From the NCBI GenBank assembly GCA_001898235.1, contig MKTN01000055.1, positions 158,171-222,170 of the forward strand: DNA of 64,000 bases, read 5' to 3'. This document shows positions 9,864 through 18,948 of this stretch, one piece after another. Each line of letters begins with the position of its first letter. Within the stretch, counting starts at the first letter, position 1. Position numbers and translations under genes: made by a program. The stretch comes from Gammaproteobacteria bacterium 39-13. GTDB lineage: Bacteria > Pseudomonadota > Gammaproteobacteria > Berkiellales > Berkiellaceae. Under the pieces are notes generated by a model that saw only the letters and a program-made list of their open reading frames with translations, ran no database searches and was not told the DNA's origin.

Positions 9864-11084
9864 TTAGATAGCAGGTTCTTCTACAGATAACACCGCAGCA
9901 TGCTTTTGATTAACCGCAAGCGTTACACAAGAATCAGACCAAATATTAATGGCACTCTCTAGCATGTCTAGCAACGCGTAAAAAGGCAAAATAATTCCCA
10001 TTAAAGTTAATGGAAGATTCATGGTGCTAAGTAACGCACTGGCAATAAAAAAACATCCCATGGGAACACCAGCATTCCCAATCGCTGCAATGGTTGCAAT
10101 TCCAATCCAAGTGATCTTTTCTGTGAGGGTAAAACTCATTCCTTGGCTTTGCGCAATAAACATAACCGTAATTAAGATAAATGCAGCACAAGCATTCATA
10201 TTGATGCTAGTGCATAAGGGAAAGCTAAAGCGAGCTACTTTAGGTGCAACCTTCAAGCCTTGTTCAGCACAATCGATAGCTGTTGGTAAAGCAGCACTTG
10301 AAGATTTCGAAAAGAAGGCAAAGGAAAGTGCAGGTAGCATTTTGACAAAAGCTTTGCGTGCAGAAATACCATGCCACCATAAAAATAAAGGTAATATCAC
10401 AACAGCTTGAATAAGATTTGCAGATAAAATAGTAACTAAATACAACCCTATCTTCGAAAATGAAAGTCCTTGTGAAACTTCAACGACAAAAGAAGTCATA
10501 AATCCCCAGATAGCAATAGGCATAAAGCCAACAATCCATCGTGTCAATTGCATCATGATTTGAAATAAACTTTGCAATAGCTGATGAATGGGTAAACGCT
10601 GCTCATGTGGTAACTTGGTGATGCCAACTCCTATCAAGAGAGAAAGCAACATAATACTGACAACATTTCCTTCTAGAAAAGGTTGTAGTAAATTGCTAGG
10701 TACTACTTTTAATAACTCATCAAAATAGGCAGGAGAGGCAGGTATTTGTTGCCCTTCAATCACCACGGTAATGGCAGGATGGATTGCTTCATAAAGAAGC
10801 AACGCTATCGTTGCGGCAATTGTTGTTGTTAAAATAGTGTAACTGACAATCCTTTTGCCTAAGCGTGATAACGAGTGTTCACCTACGGAAGAAATAGTTG
10901 CCAGCAAAGAAAGGCTTATCATTGGCAAACTAATCAATTTAAGCAGGCGTACAAAAACTTCTGATACGAGCTCTGATAACTTTAAAATAAAAGGCTGCTG
11001 CCACCACCCTGCTATCACTGCAAAAAAGATAGCCAGCAAAATCATCCAATAACCGCGTCGATTTAGCATATATAGTCTCAACAA
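9864..11084 (-). CDS. Dicarboxylate/amino acid:cation symporter (DAACS family)
   Basis: The 406-residue membrane protein belongs to the DctA/GltP (SLC1-like) family, which couples Na+ or H+ to uptake of dicarboxylates or acidic and neutral amino acids. The serine-rich re-entrant loop reads SKSSSAALP at 259-267. The TM7 unwound motif reads NMNACAAF at 295-302, where glutamate/aspartate carriers have NMDGT, so the bound substrate may differ. It is slightly shorter than typical members (about 420). An internal ATG five codons in is an alternative start. A TGTCAAC-N5-GTTGACA palindrome lies about 150 bases upstream. Confidence 0.88.
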   Translation of the reverse strand: MLRLYMLNRRGYWMILLAIFFAVIAGWWQQPFILKLSELVSEVFVRLLKLISLPMISLSLLATISSVGEHSLSRLGKRIVSYTILTTTIAATIALLLYEAIHPAITVVIEGQQIPASPAYFDELLKVVPSNLLQPFLEGNVVSIMLLSLLIGVGITKLPHEQRLPIHQLLQSLFQIMMQLTRWIVGFMPIAIWGFMTSFVVEVSQGLSFSKIGLYLVTILSANLIQAVVILPLFLWWHGISARKAFVKMLPALSFAFFSKSSSAALPTAIDCAEQGLKVAPKVARFSFPLCTSINMNACAAFILITVMFIAQSQGMSFTLTEKITWIGIATIAAIGNAGVPMGCFFIASALLSTMNLPLTLMGIILPFYALLDMLESAINIWSDSCVTLAVNQKHAAVLSVEEPAI

Positions 11085-11402
11085 TATAAATTGAAAGATC
11101 TACGCTTCGTACAGGATTGGGGGTAGCCTTATTAGCATTAACCCTAAAATCACGTACGGCTTTATTCTTTCATTGCAAGTTTAAGAAAGAAGTTAGTTGC
11201 TCAAGAAATCATTAATTAAATAGGTGTATGTGTCAACTCAGGGTTGACAGCAGCAGGTAGGAAAAAAATGACGATTTAGAAACATGTAGATATGCACCTT
11301 TGTGTGTTATAAAAAGTAAAACATATTAACTACTCCCCGTCAAGACAATAGGCGATGCCTTGCAGAACTCACCCCACTTAAAGGTATTTTTTGCGATGAT
11401 TA
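11085..11402. other. Intergenic region upstream of the minus-strand symporter gene
   Basis: This 318-base stretch holds the promoter of the 9864-11084 gene and the end of the spermidine-synthase-like gene. The only ordered element I see is the palindrome at 11231-11249. No open frame of useful length and no clear T-tailed terminator were found. Confidence 0.4.
11231..11249. promoter_or_regulatory. Palindromic site, possible operator
   Basis: TGTCAAC at 11231-11237 and GTTGACA at 11243-11249 are perfect 7-base inverted arms with a 5-base spacer, the geometry of a dimeric repressor or activator site. It lies about 150 bases upstream of the minus-strand symporter start. The regulator is unknown. 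Confidence 0.35.
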
Positions 11403-13457
11403 CTAATGTAGCGGTGACCATCTTAAAAGGGGCAAAATCGTGCTGTAATCGTCAGTCCATAACATCGGTTTTACGTGTGCAGTAGAAATTGGTCTGATCT
11501 CTTGTGTCTCTATCCAACTCGCAAACTCAGGGTTGCATGTGATTAAGGCCCATGTTGCTTGGAATATACCTAAATTAGCATCGCCTTTGTTTTCAATCCA
11601 ATAGTGAGAACACTGTTGCATAGAAGCAAGTGCTTTGGTAACAGGCATAAAATTAATATAAGTATTGGAGGTATGAAAGGCGATAATACCATTTTTAGCG
11701 AGATGATTTTGATAAAGTTGCATTGCTTCTTGGGTTAATAAGTGAGAAGGAATTGCATCACCGGAAAATGCATCGACAACAAGCAAATCATATCGCTGAG
11801 ATCCCTCATTCTGAAGTGCATTTTGTAGCTGAACTCTAGCATCACCTAAGATAATTTTAACTTGCGCCTTTGATTCTTTGATAAAAGAAAAATCGTTTAA
11901 AGCAACCGTCTCAATGTCTTTATCAATATCATAAAAATCAATCGTATCACCCAATTTTGCCAGAGTGGCTAATGTACCACTTCCTAAACCAATCACGCCA
12001 ATGCGTAAAGGTTCTCTCGAACGATAGAGAAATTTAAATGCTACATATAACCCTGAACGCTTACTATAATAAGTTGTAGCCCATTGCCGTTGCTTAGGTT
12101 CGGTAAATTGTAGACCATGCATAATTTTACCATGCATTAATGCACGATAATTTTTTGATTGATCCTCAAATTGATAATCAATCACTTTAATGAAGCCATA
12201 AGGATTGCGATATTGTGCAACTAATTTATTTTTTTCCATAAAAATATTTTGAACAATCAAACCAATCAAGCATACTGCGCCTATCACACTGAATAAGCTC
12301 AAGGCATAATTCCACTGAGTTCGGCTAGCAGAATACAAACGAAATAACATAAAGCTAATGAGTATGTTAATTATCGTCAACGGTAAGAAAAAGTCCCACC
12401 AATTCTTAAATAGCAATGTGGCAAAGATATTGACAAAAATGCCACCTAATACCCCACCCAAAGCAATGAAAAGATAAAAAATGGTTAAATATTGTTGATG
12501 TGGTTTTAAAAGGATTAACTCACCATGACAAAACATACAAGCACAAAACAACAAAGCAAGAAAAACAATGACTACATGAATGCCTGCCAATTGAACACTG
12601 TAAATCAACCATAAAGTCAATAATAACCAAATAACAAATGAAATACTCCAGAACTGACGATCATAAATTTTATACCGTGAAAAAATAATAATGTAAGAAA
12701 TCAAATAAACAGCCAAAGGCAATACCCAGATTAGGGGCAAATTCATCACATTTTGTGTTAAAAATAAAGTCACCGATAAAAGCAAAGCACTACTCAAGAA
12801 AGTCAACAACAACCATCGCAACATATGATTGACGGGGATCTTACCTTTAGATTCTTCTTTTACACTATCTCTTTGCACAAATAATAACTTACTTAAACAA
12901 CACAAACACAAAACAATGTAAAGCCCATAGCCAAAGGACCATATCACTTTTTGTTCTTTTAAACCTATAAAAGGTTCGACCAAAAAAGGATAGCCAATTA
13001 GTCCCAAGAGCGATCCTAAATTTGATATAGCATAGTAAGCATAAGGAAAAGTGGTGCGACGAATTTGACAATACCAATGTTGAAGCAAAGGACTGGAAGA
13101 AGAAATCACTATAAAAGGGACTAAAATGCAAAGACTAAGCACATAAATGACAGCCAAAGGTGGCCACATCGTCTCTATGAAACCACTCGCATTAAGATTG
13201 ATCGGGATAAACCAACAAGAAAGTACTAATAGCACCATGTGACATATGGCTTGTGTCTTGTCAGAAAAATATTTTGCTAAAAAATAAGCATAACCGTAGC
13301 CTAACAATAAGCCAGCTTGAAAAAATAAAATACTCACTGTCCAAACAAATGCTGAGCCTCCAAAAAGAGGAAGCATGGCCTTGGCAAGCAGGGGCTGTAC
13401 AAAAAAAAGGAGCAATGCGCTCAGAAAAATGGTGATGCCATAAAGGCTCTGAAGCAT
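11403..13457 (-). CDS. Membrane protein with C-terminal spermidine-synthase-like domain
   Basis: The 684-residue protein has about ten or more predicted membrane helices in its first ~430 residues, then a Rossmann-type domain. That domain carries an IGLGSGTLA glycine loop near 487, an acidic YDIDKD strand end just after, LGDAR, and DAFSGDAIPSHLL near 561-573. This is the layout of membrane-fused polyamine aminopropyltransferase-like proteins. In spermidine synthases these residues bind decarboxylated S-adenosylmethionine, but many fused members are uncharacterised, so aminopropyl transfer is inferred. It sits between two carboxylate-type symporters. No speD or speC neighbour is present. Confidence 0.8.
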   Translation of the reverse strand: MLQSLYGITIFLSALLLFFVQPLLAKAMLPLFGGSAFVWTVSILFFQAGLLLGYGYAYFLAKYFSDKTQAICHMVLLVLSCWFIPINLNASGFIETMWPPLAVIYVLSLCILVPFIVISSSSPLLQHWYCQIRRTTFPYAYYAISNLGSLLGLIGYPFLVEPFIGLKEQKVIWSFGYGLYIVLCLCCLSKLLFVQRDSVKEESKGKIPVNHMLRWLLLTFLSSALLLSVTLFLTQNVMNLPLIWVLPLAVYLISYIIIFSRYKIYDRQFWSISFVIWLLLTLWLIYSVQLAGIHVVIVFLALLFCACMFCHGELILLKPHQQYLTIFYLFIALGGVLGGIFVNIFATLLFKNWWDFFLPLTIINILISFMLFRLYSASRTQWNYALSLFSVIGAVCLIGLIVQNIFMEKNKLVAQYRNPYGFIKVIDYQFEDQSKNYRALMHGKIMHGLQFTEPKQRQWATTYYSKRSGLYVAFKFLYRSREPLRIGVIGLGSGTLATLAKLGDTIDFYDIDKDIETVALNDFSFIKESKAQVKIILGDARVQLQNALQNEGSQRYDLLVVDAFSGDAIPSHLLTQEAMQLYQNHLAKNGIIAFHTSNTYINFMPVTKALASMQQCSHYWIENKGDANLGIFQATWALITCNPEFASWIETQEIRPISTAHVKPMLWTDDYSTILPLLRWSPLH

Positions 13458-13557
13458 TATTGATTTATTCCTTTCTACGATGCTTGCATATCAGTGTTTT
13501 TTCAATTTTGAATGTTAACTCATTGATTGTGAGAGAAAAAACAGTCTCTCTATGTAG

Positions 13558-13563
13558 TATAAT
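13558..13563 (+). promoter_or_regulatory. Consensus -10 hexamer upstream of a short ORF
   Basis: A perfect TATAAT lies 49 bases before the ATG at 13612. Inverted arms GAGAGA (13531-13536) and TCTCTC (13545-13550) sit just upstream and could be an operator. No good -35 hexamer at 16-18 bases spacing is visible, so this is a weak promoter call. Confidence 0.35.
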
Positions 13564-13611
13564 CTATAGTCATACCTCATGAATTCTTAGATAAACAATA
13601 AGGGCTTCGGT

Positions 13612-13692
13612 ATGACTTCATTACTAAGACCGACATACGGCCAGATAAATGTGGCAGCAATGATTGACAATTTCTATCCAAATAGTCTATAA
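13612..13692 (+). CDS. Possible 26-residue peptide
   Basis: The frame begins MTSLLRPTYGQINVAAMIDN and ends FYPNSL. AAGGG lies about seven bases before the ATG, a TATAAT hexamer is 49 bases upstream, and an A/T-rich hairpin with a T-run overlaps the stop. Together these look like a self-contained small transcription unit. No homology is recognised, and the unit could equally be a small RNA. Confidence 0.3.
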   Translation: MTSLLRPTYGQINVAAMIDNFYPNSL

Positions 13693-13717
13693 AATTGATA
13701 GACCATTAATTTTTTGA
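13685..13717 (+). terminator. Terminator-like hairpin with T-run
   Basis: GTCTAT (13685-13690) pairs with ATAGAC (13698-13703) across a 7-base loop, followed by an ATTAATTTTTT run to 13715. The stem is short and AT-rich. It overlaps the stop of the 26-residue frame. Confidence 0.4.
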
Positions 13718-13953
13718 GTTTCGTGATTTAACTTTATGTACCAGCATTTTACTTTCTTTCCACATACCACCACGACTACGACCGGCTGTTGCCGGTAATC
13801 CACTTTATACTCATTTTTTTATTTTTTCAGCAGCTGTCGCAAAAAGCGAACGTGAAGCAATGCGCTGATTCTTTATGCAGTTTAAAGCAACGATTAGCGC
13901 AAAAGAGATTTTTTGATACAGCTTGTTATTATCGCAAGAAAATAGGTGATACC

Positions 13954-15126
13954 ATGTTTCGTAAAATGCCTTTTATACTCCTTGCTATTATCGGAGTATT
14001 ACTTTTACTGGATAATATTTTACCCCTTGAAGTAAAATCCTTTCTTTACGCCATCAGTTTAACTATTAAATCTGTCATCATTACTCTTTTACCTTTCATT
14101 ATCTTTGGCCTACTTTTTAAAGTCATGACCCAACTAGCACACCAAGCCTCAAAAATTATCTTTGTTATTCTTACAGGAGTATGTTGCTCAAATTTTTTCT
14201 CTACCTTCATTAGTCACTATATTGGCATATGGGTCTATCATTTTGATTTGTCACTGCTAGAGCCACAAAATGCTCATACACTATCACCACTTTGGACGCT
14301 GGAATTACCTAGGATTATCGCAAATGATAAAGCGATGTATGCAGGTCTTATCATGGGATTGAGCCTTTCCTACTTTCGCCCGAAAACGGCTACCTTTATT
14401 GCAGGCTATCTTGAGCAAGCGATCAATTTTATTCTCAATGTACTTACCTATTTTATTCCAGTATTTGTCGCAGGTTTTGTTGTAAAACTAAACTACGACG
14501 GAGCAATCAGTACTCTCTTACAAGATTATGGTATCGTTTTTGCTCTCATTGCTTTAGCGCAGTTTTGTTATATTTCTTTGATTTATTTTTTAGGAAATAA
14601 ACTAAGATTTTCGCCTTTTTTCACTAGCATGAAAAATATGCTGCCGGCAACTATTGCAGGTTTTAGTACTATGTCTAGCGCTGCAGCAATGCCGTTAACC
14701 ATTCTAGGTGCTGAAAAAAACGCAACCCAGCCTGCTTTAGCCCGTTCAGTGATCCCTGCAACGGTTAACATTCATTTGATAGGAGACTGCTTTGCTATTC
14801 CTATCTTGGCCTATGCGATATTAAAAAGCTTTGATCTCCCTGAGCCTTTTCTCATCGATTATCTACTTTTTAGTTTTTACTTTGTGCTTGCAAAATTTTC
14901 GGTAGCAGCCGTACCCGGTGGTGGCATTATTGTAATGCTCCCCATATTGGAAAGTTACTTGGGATTCAATGCCCCGATGTTATCCTTGATAACTGCGCTC
15001 TATATTCTCTTCGATCCTGTTATTACTGCAGCAAATGTCTTAGGAAATGGCGGATTTGCAATGATGATAGATAAGCTATCCAATCTTTTTAATCAAAACA
15101 CATCCACGACACAAGATCTCGCCTAA
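13954..15126 (+). CDS. DAACS-family cation:dicarboxylate symporter
   Basis: The 390-residue polytopic protein is a second DctA/GltP-fold carrier. The re-entrant loop appears as STMSSAAAMPLT near 239-250, followed by ATVNIHLIGDC (the TM7 region) and VPGGGIIVMLP near 327-337, which belongs to the second re-entrant hairpin. I choose ATG 13954, preceded by AGGTGA at five bases. The frame is open further upstream, but only a TTG at 13789 without a ribosome-binding site and with a non-membrane-like leader could start there. It is distant in sequence from the 9864-11084 carrier. Substrate unknown. Confidence 0.85.
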   Translation: MFRKMPFILLAIIGVLLLLDNILPLEVKSFLYAISLTIKSVIITLLPFIIFGLLFKVMTQLAHQASKIIFVILTGVCCSNFFSTFISHYIGIWVYHFDLSLLEPQNAHTLSPLWTLELPRIIANDKAMYAGLIMGLSLSYFRPKTATFIAGYLEQAINFILNVLTYFIPVFVAGFVVKLNYDGAISTLLQDYGIVFALIALAQFCYISLIYFLGNKLRFSPFFTSMKNMLPATIAGFSTMSSAAAMPLTILGAEKNATQPALARSVIPATVNIHLIGDCFAIPILAYAILKSFDLPEPFLIDYLLFSFYFVLAKFSVAAVPGGGIIVMLPILESYLGFNAPMLSLITALYILFDPVITAANVLGNGGFAMMIDKLSNLFNQNTSTTQDLA

Positions 15127-15278
15127 GCATTTGCGAAGGCGGATCGAAATGTTACGAAATACATGAGGATTGCAAAGAAGGTAATAATCCGCTTATGCCT
15201 CACACCTTGCAACATAGATCTGTCGAAGTTTTTTGCCAAAGCAAGCATCATGTCATCTAGGAAGAGTAAGGGTAAATA

Positions 15279-15313
15279 TAAAAAAAGACTCTCTAGAAAC
15301 GCCTAGAGAGTCT
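15279..15313 (-). terminator. Rho-independent terminator of the acidic-protein gene
   Basis: Perfect 11-bp arms AGACTCTCTAG (15286-15296) and CTAGAGAGTCT (15303-15313) with a six-base loop. On the minus strand the stem is followed by a TTTTTTT run (A-run at 15280-15286 on plus). It lies 31 bases after the stop of the 15345-15974 gene. Confidence 0.85.
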
Positions 15314-15344
15314 AAGAGGGGAATTTTCAATAAAGAAGAAAATA

Positions 15345-15974
15345 TTATCTAATTTTCTGCTTACGTTTCTTATTTGAAGATTCTTCTTCAGCTCGGAGTT
15401 CTTCAACTTCAGCGTCTTCAATTTTCTCGTTCATATTTTCATCTTCTGAAGAACTTAATTCTTCATCATCATAATCTTCTTCAGAGTTATATTCGAAGCT
15501 TAAATCTTCTTCTTCATCTTCTTCGGCAAGATTACGCTCAAGAACATCTTGTAAATCTTCTGTAGCAACGCGCTTTTTCTTTGCCAAACGATCCACAACT
15601 TCTTCTTCAGTTTCTGTAACATGATGCGAAGGTACAACTGGATTATCTTGCGTTTGCTCTGGTTCAAAACCTGGGTAAGTTAATAATAAATGCTGTTCTG
15701 TGCCTTCAATTTGCAAAAGTTTTTGTTTTTTAAACTTATTTTTAAAGCCATTGTACATCGAGGTAACCCCTTGAGCCGCTTTGTATGCGCCATAGCCAAG
15801 TGCAGTATATGCAGTTGATACCACAGCTGTTGCAAGCGTCTGGGTAGGGGTAACAGCAGGGTTTCCTGTCGCTAAACTAATAGCTGTAAGACCTAAACTT
15901 GTGCCACCTACTATTAGGGCTTGTTTGTTATCTTTAGCTTTTTTAGCAGCAACTTCAGTAAAACTCTTTAACAT
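15345..15974 (-). CDS. Orphan protein with hydrophobic N-half and highly acidic C-terminal tail
   Basis: The 209-residue protein starts MLKSFTEVAAKKAKDNKQAL. It has two weakly hydrophobic Gly/Ala/Thr segments (about 20-60), a basic patch FKNKFKKQK near 80, then a long Glu/Asp/Ser tail with runs such as EEDEEED and SSSEDEN, ending in a basic NKKRKQKIR. ATG 15974 is chosen for its GAGAGAG ribosome-binding site. Upstream in-frame ATGs at 15995 and 16052 are possible, but a TATAAT sequence lies between them. It has its own terminator, so it is probably monocistronic. No family is recognised. In Legionellales such glutamate-rich C-termini occur in type IV effectors, but that is speculation here. 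Confidence 0.6.
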   Translation of the reverse strand: MLKSFTEVAAKKAKDNKQALIVGGTSLGLTAISLATGNPAVTPTQTLATAVVSTAYTALGYGAYKAAQGVTSMYNGFKNKFKKQKLLQIEGTEQHLLLTYPGFEPEQTQDNPVVPSHHVTETEEEVVDRLAKKKRVATEDLQDVLERNLAEEDEEEDLSFEYNSEEDYDDEELSSSEDENMNEKIEDAEVEELRAEEESSNKKRKQKIR

Positions 15975-16184
15975 GATTTCTCTCTCTAGGCTCATTAATT
16001 TAAAGCCACGATTATAGTTATCTGAATAGCTATTTACTATAAAAAACGGCATTCTTAAGACAAATGGGGCGATTCAAACGATAAATAAGGTTTTTTACAA
16101 AATCCTGACTGGATGTCTCAGGGGAACAAGAAGAGGGCTAATATGTATATATAGAATAGGAATATTTATCCCCTATGCGATGGA

Positions 16185-17228
16185 ATGCAAACTGTGAAAA
16201 TATTTAGGCCTCTCATAGTATCGCTGAGTATGATAGCGGCACTTGCCTGTGGCTATTACTATTTTTATCACAATCGTAACAATAATAATGAGATTACGGT
16301 CCATGGCAATGTGGATATTAGACAAGTTGATTTAGGATTTCGTGTCAGCGGTCGCTTGCTTGAAGTGCTTTTTGAAGAAGGCGACCACGTAAAAATGGGC
16401 GACTTGATAGCCAAACTCGATCCCGTTCCTTATGAACAAGATCTCAACAATTTAAAGGCACAGATGGAACAAGCTCAAGCCAACCTTGTAAAATTACGTG
16501 CAGGTAATCGGCCTCAAGAAATCCAAGAAGCCAAAGCACAACTTCATGAAAAAGAAGTTGCACATGAAAATTCACGCAAAACCTATGAACGCCAATCTGA
16601 ATTGGTAAAAAAGAATTATGCCTCAAAGCAAGCTTATGATGACGCTTATGCCGCCACAAATGAAGCAAAAGCCCAACTAAAATCAGCACAAGAAGCCTTA
16701 AAACTCTCTTTGGAAGGTTTTAGGCAAGAAGATATTGCCGCAGGTCAAGCTCAATTTGAAGCAGCCACAGCACAATATCATCGTGCACAAACCAATTTAA
16801 ATGACACCGTACTGTATGCACCCAGTGATGGTATCATTTTGACCAGGATCCGAGAACCTGGATCCATTCTCAATATCGGCAACGCGGTTTATACCCTTTC
16901 ACTTACTAATCCTATTTGGGTAAGAGCTTATATTTCGGAAGTCGACTTAGGACGTGTAAAGCCAGGCATGAGAACACTTATTTATACCGATTCGCAATCT
17001 ACGCCTTTTGAAGGCCAAATAGGTTTTATCTCACCTCAAGCAGAGTTTACGCCTAAAAATATAGAGACAAAAGAATTACGCACTGATCTCGTCTATAGAT
17101 TACGTATTGTTGTTGAAGATCCCGAGGGTAAACTTCGCCAAGGGATGCCAGTGACTGTTGTGATAAAGTTGGCACAAGACAATACAGTCAAAACACCTAA
17201 TTCAATCCCATTAAAATCAAAAATTTGA
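16185..17228 (+). CDS. ybhG: HlyD-family membrane fusion protein (YbhG-like)
   Basis: The 347-residue periplasmic adaptor has an N-terminal membrane anchor (about 8-28), a biotinyl-lipoyl-like half-motif (DVDLGFRVSGR-type opening near 45), a long coiled-coil hairpin (about 85-195) rich in Ala/Gln/Glu, the second lipoyl half (TVLYAPSDGIILTRIREPGS) and a beta-barrel. It would link the downstream ABC exporter to an outer-membrane channel. One base separates it from the ATPase gene, forming a four-gene operon in ybhGFSR order. Substrate unknown. E. coli YbhFSR has been linked to drug and cation export. Confidence 0.88.
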   Translation: MQTVKIFRPLIVSLSMIAALACGYYYFYHNRNNNNEITVHGNVDIRQVDLGFRVSGRLLEVLFEEGDHVKMGDLIAKLDPVPYEQDLNNLKAQMEQAQANLVKLRAGNRPQEIQEAKAQLHEKEVAHENSRKTYERQSELVKKNYASKQAYDDAYAATNEAKAQLKSAQEALKLSLEGFRQEDIAAGQAQFEAATAQYHRAQTNLNDTVLYAPSDGIILTRIREPGSILNIGNAVYTLSLTNPIWVRAYISEVDLGRVKPGMRTLIYTDSQSTPFEGQIGFISPQAEFTPKNIETKELRTDLVYRLRIVVEDPEGKLRQGMPVTVVIKLAQDNTVKTPNSIPLKSKI

Positions 17229-17229
17229 T

Positions 17230-18948
17230 ATGACAGACATTGCCATACAAATTAAAAACGTTAGCAAAAAATTTGAATCCGAGGAGTTTCCTGCATTAAA
17301 CAACATCTCTGCTAATATCCGTCATGGCACTGTCACAGGATTGGTTGGTCCTGATGGCGCAGGCAAAACAACTTTAATCCGACTCATTACAGGCTTAATG
17401 CGTCCCACCGATGGAAGCATTACAGTGTGTGGTTTTGATACACAAAGCGAAAGTCAGAAAATTCAAAACATATTAGGCTATATGCCACAAAAATTTGGTC
17501 TTTATGAAGATCTTTCTGTGCTCGAAAACCTCGAATTATATGCAAGACTTCATGGACTCAGTCAGAAAGAAAAAGAAGATTCATTCAGTCAAATGTTGGC
17601 TTTCACGGATCTCAAAAGATTTACCAAAAGACTAGCCGGTCGATTATCTGGAGGAATGAAACAAAAATTGGGTTTAGCATGCTCCTTACTCAGTCGCCCG
17701 AAGGTTCTGTTGCTTGATGAACCCAGCGTGGGAGTGGATCCTATTTCTCGTCGCGAATTATGGAAAATGGTGCAGGCTTTGATAAAAGAAGGAATGACAG
17801 TCATTTGGTCTACTTCATATCTTGACGAAGCACAACTATGTAAAGAAGTTATCTTAATCAACGAAGGTACTATCTTATTTGATGGCGCGCCAGATACCTT
17901 AACCTCTCGAGCCGAAGGCAGGGTTTTTATCACTCCCGTTTCAGCGCAAGAAAAGCGCTCTAAATTAAGTTATGTTCTAAAACAAAATGAAGTGGTTGAT
18001 GCTTTGATCCAAGGCGATAATATTCGAGTCTTGTTAAAAGAAAATGCAAATAGCTTATCAAAGATAACACTCACACCTGTTTCGCCACGATTTGAAGATG
18101 CTTTCATGGATATCTTAAAGGGGGCATATAGCAGACAGTCCGTCCTAGCTGAAAAAATGGCGCCCAAAGCTAAAGAAGATTCTATTCCTATCCAAGCGCA
18201 AGATCTTTCAAAACACTTTGGTGATTTTATTGCGGCTCAAAATATTTCCTTCACCATAAAGCGTGGCGAAATTTTTGGCCTTCTGGGTCCGAACGGTGCA
18301 GGTAAATCGACTACCTTTAAAATGCTGTGCGGTCTATTACAACCTAGCACAGGCAAAGCGTTAGTATCTGGATTTGATCTTAAAACAGCAAGTTCTATTG
18401 CTCGTTCTCGTATTGGATACATGGCGCAAAAATTTTCTTTATACAGTGATTTAAGCGTTATACAAAATCTCAAATTCTTTTCCGGTGTTTACGGGCTATC
18501 CGGTAATGATGCAAAAAACAAAATACAACAAATGATTGATATTTTTGATTTAAAGCATTATCTCAATACCAATGCAGGCACGTTACCATTGGGATTCAAA
18601 CAACGATTAGCGCTTGCTTGTGCTGTCATGCATGAACCTGATGTACTATTTCTAGATGAGCCTACTTCTGGTGTAGATCCACTCACGCGTAGAGAATTTT
18701 GGGTCCATATCAATGCCATGGTACAAAAAGGTGTCACCATTATGGTAACCACGCATTTCATGGAAGAGGCCGAATATTGCGATCGAATTGCTATTATTTT
18801 TCAAGGAAAAAACATTGCAAGTGATACACCTGAAGCCTTAAAAAATGATATTCGTTCAAATGCATTGCCCGATCCTACTCTTGAAGATGTATTTGTGGAG
18901 TTGATTAAGCGAAAAACAGCGCAAATCAAGCAGGAAACTATCTCATGA
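17230..18948 (+). CDS. ybhF: ABC transporter ATPase with two nucleotide-binding domains (YbhF-like)
   Basis: The 572-residue protein carries two ABC ATPase domains in tandem. Domain 1 has Walker A GPDGAGKT at 40-47, signature LSGGMKQK near 138 and Walker B LLLDEPSVGVDP. Domain 2 has Walker A GPNGAGKS near 353, a non-canonical signature LPLGFKQR near 452, and FLDEPTSGVDP. The tandem arrangement and degenerate second signature are features of YbhF-type exporters. The stop overlaps the next start by four bases (ATGA at 18945). Confidence 0.92.
   Translation: MTDIAIQIKNVSKKFESEEFPALNNISANIRHGTVTGLVGPDGAGKTTLIRLITGLMRPTDGSITVCGFDTQSESQKIQNILGYMPQKFGLYEDLSVLENLELYARLHGLSQKEKEDSFSQMLAFTDLKRFTKRLAGRLSGGMKQKLGLACSLLSRPKVLLLDEPSVGVDPISRRELWKMVQALIKEGMTVIWSTSYLDEAQLCKEVILINEGTILFDGAPDTLTSRAEGRVFITPVSAQEKRSKLSYVLKQNEVVDALIQGDNIRVLLKENANSLSKITLTPVSPRFEDAFMDILKGAYSRQSVLAEKMAPKAKEDSIPIQAQDLSKHFGDFIAAQNISFTIKRGEIFGLLGPNGAGKSTTFKMLCGLLQPSTGKALVSGFDLKTASSIARSRIGYMAQKFSLYSDLSVIQNLKFFSGVYGLSGNDAKNKIQQMIDIFDLKHYLNTNAGTLPLGFKQRLALACAVMHEPDVLFLDEPTSGVDPLTRREFWVHINAMVQKGVTIMVTTHFMEEAEYCDRIAIIFQGKNIASDTPEALKNDIRSNALPDPTLEDVFVELIKRKTAQIKQETIS

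Noticed and set aside
13781..13796. ACCGGC-TGTT-GCCGGT hairpin as a terminator
   Set aside because: Stem is only six pairs, the nearest T-run is about 20 bases away, and no upstream gene clearly needs it.
13789..13953. TTG-initiated N-terminal extension of the symporter gene
   Set aside because: No ribosome-binding site at 13789 and a non-conserved, cysteine- and lysine-containing leader; ATG 13954 has AGGTGA at proper spacing and starts at the first membrane helix.
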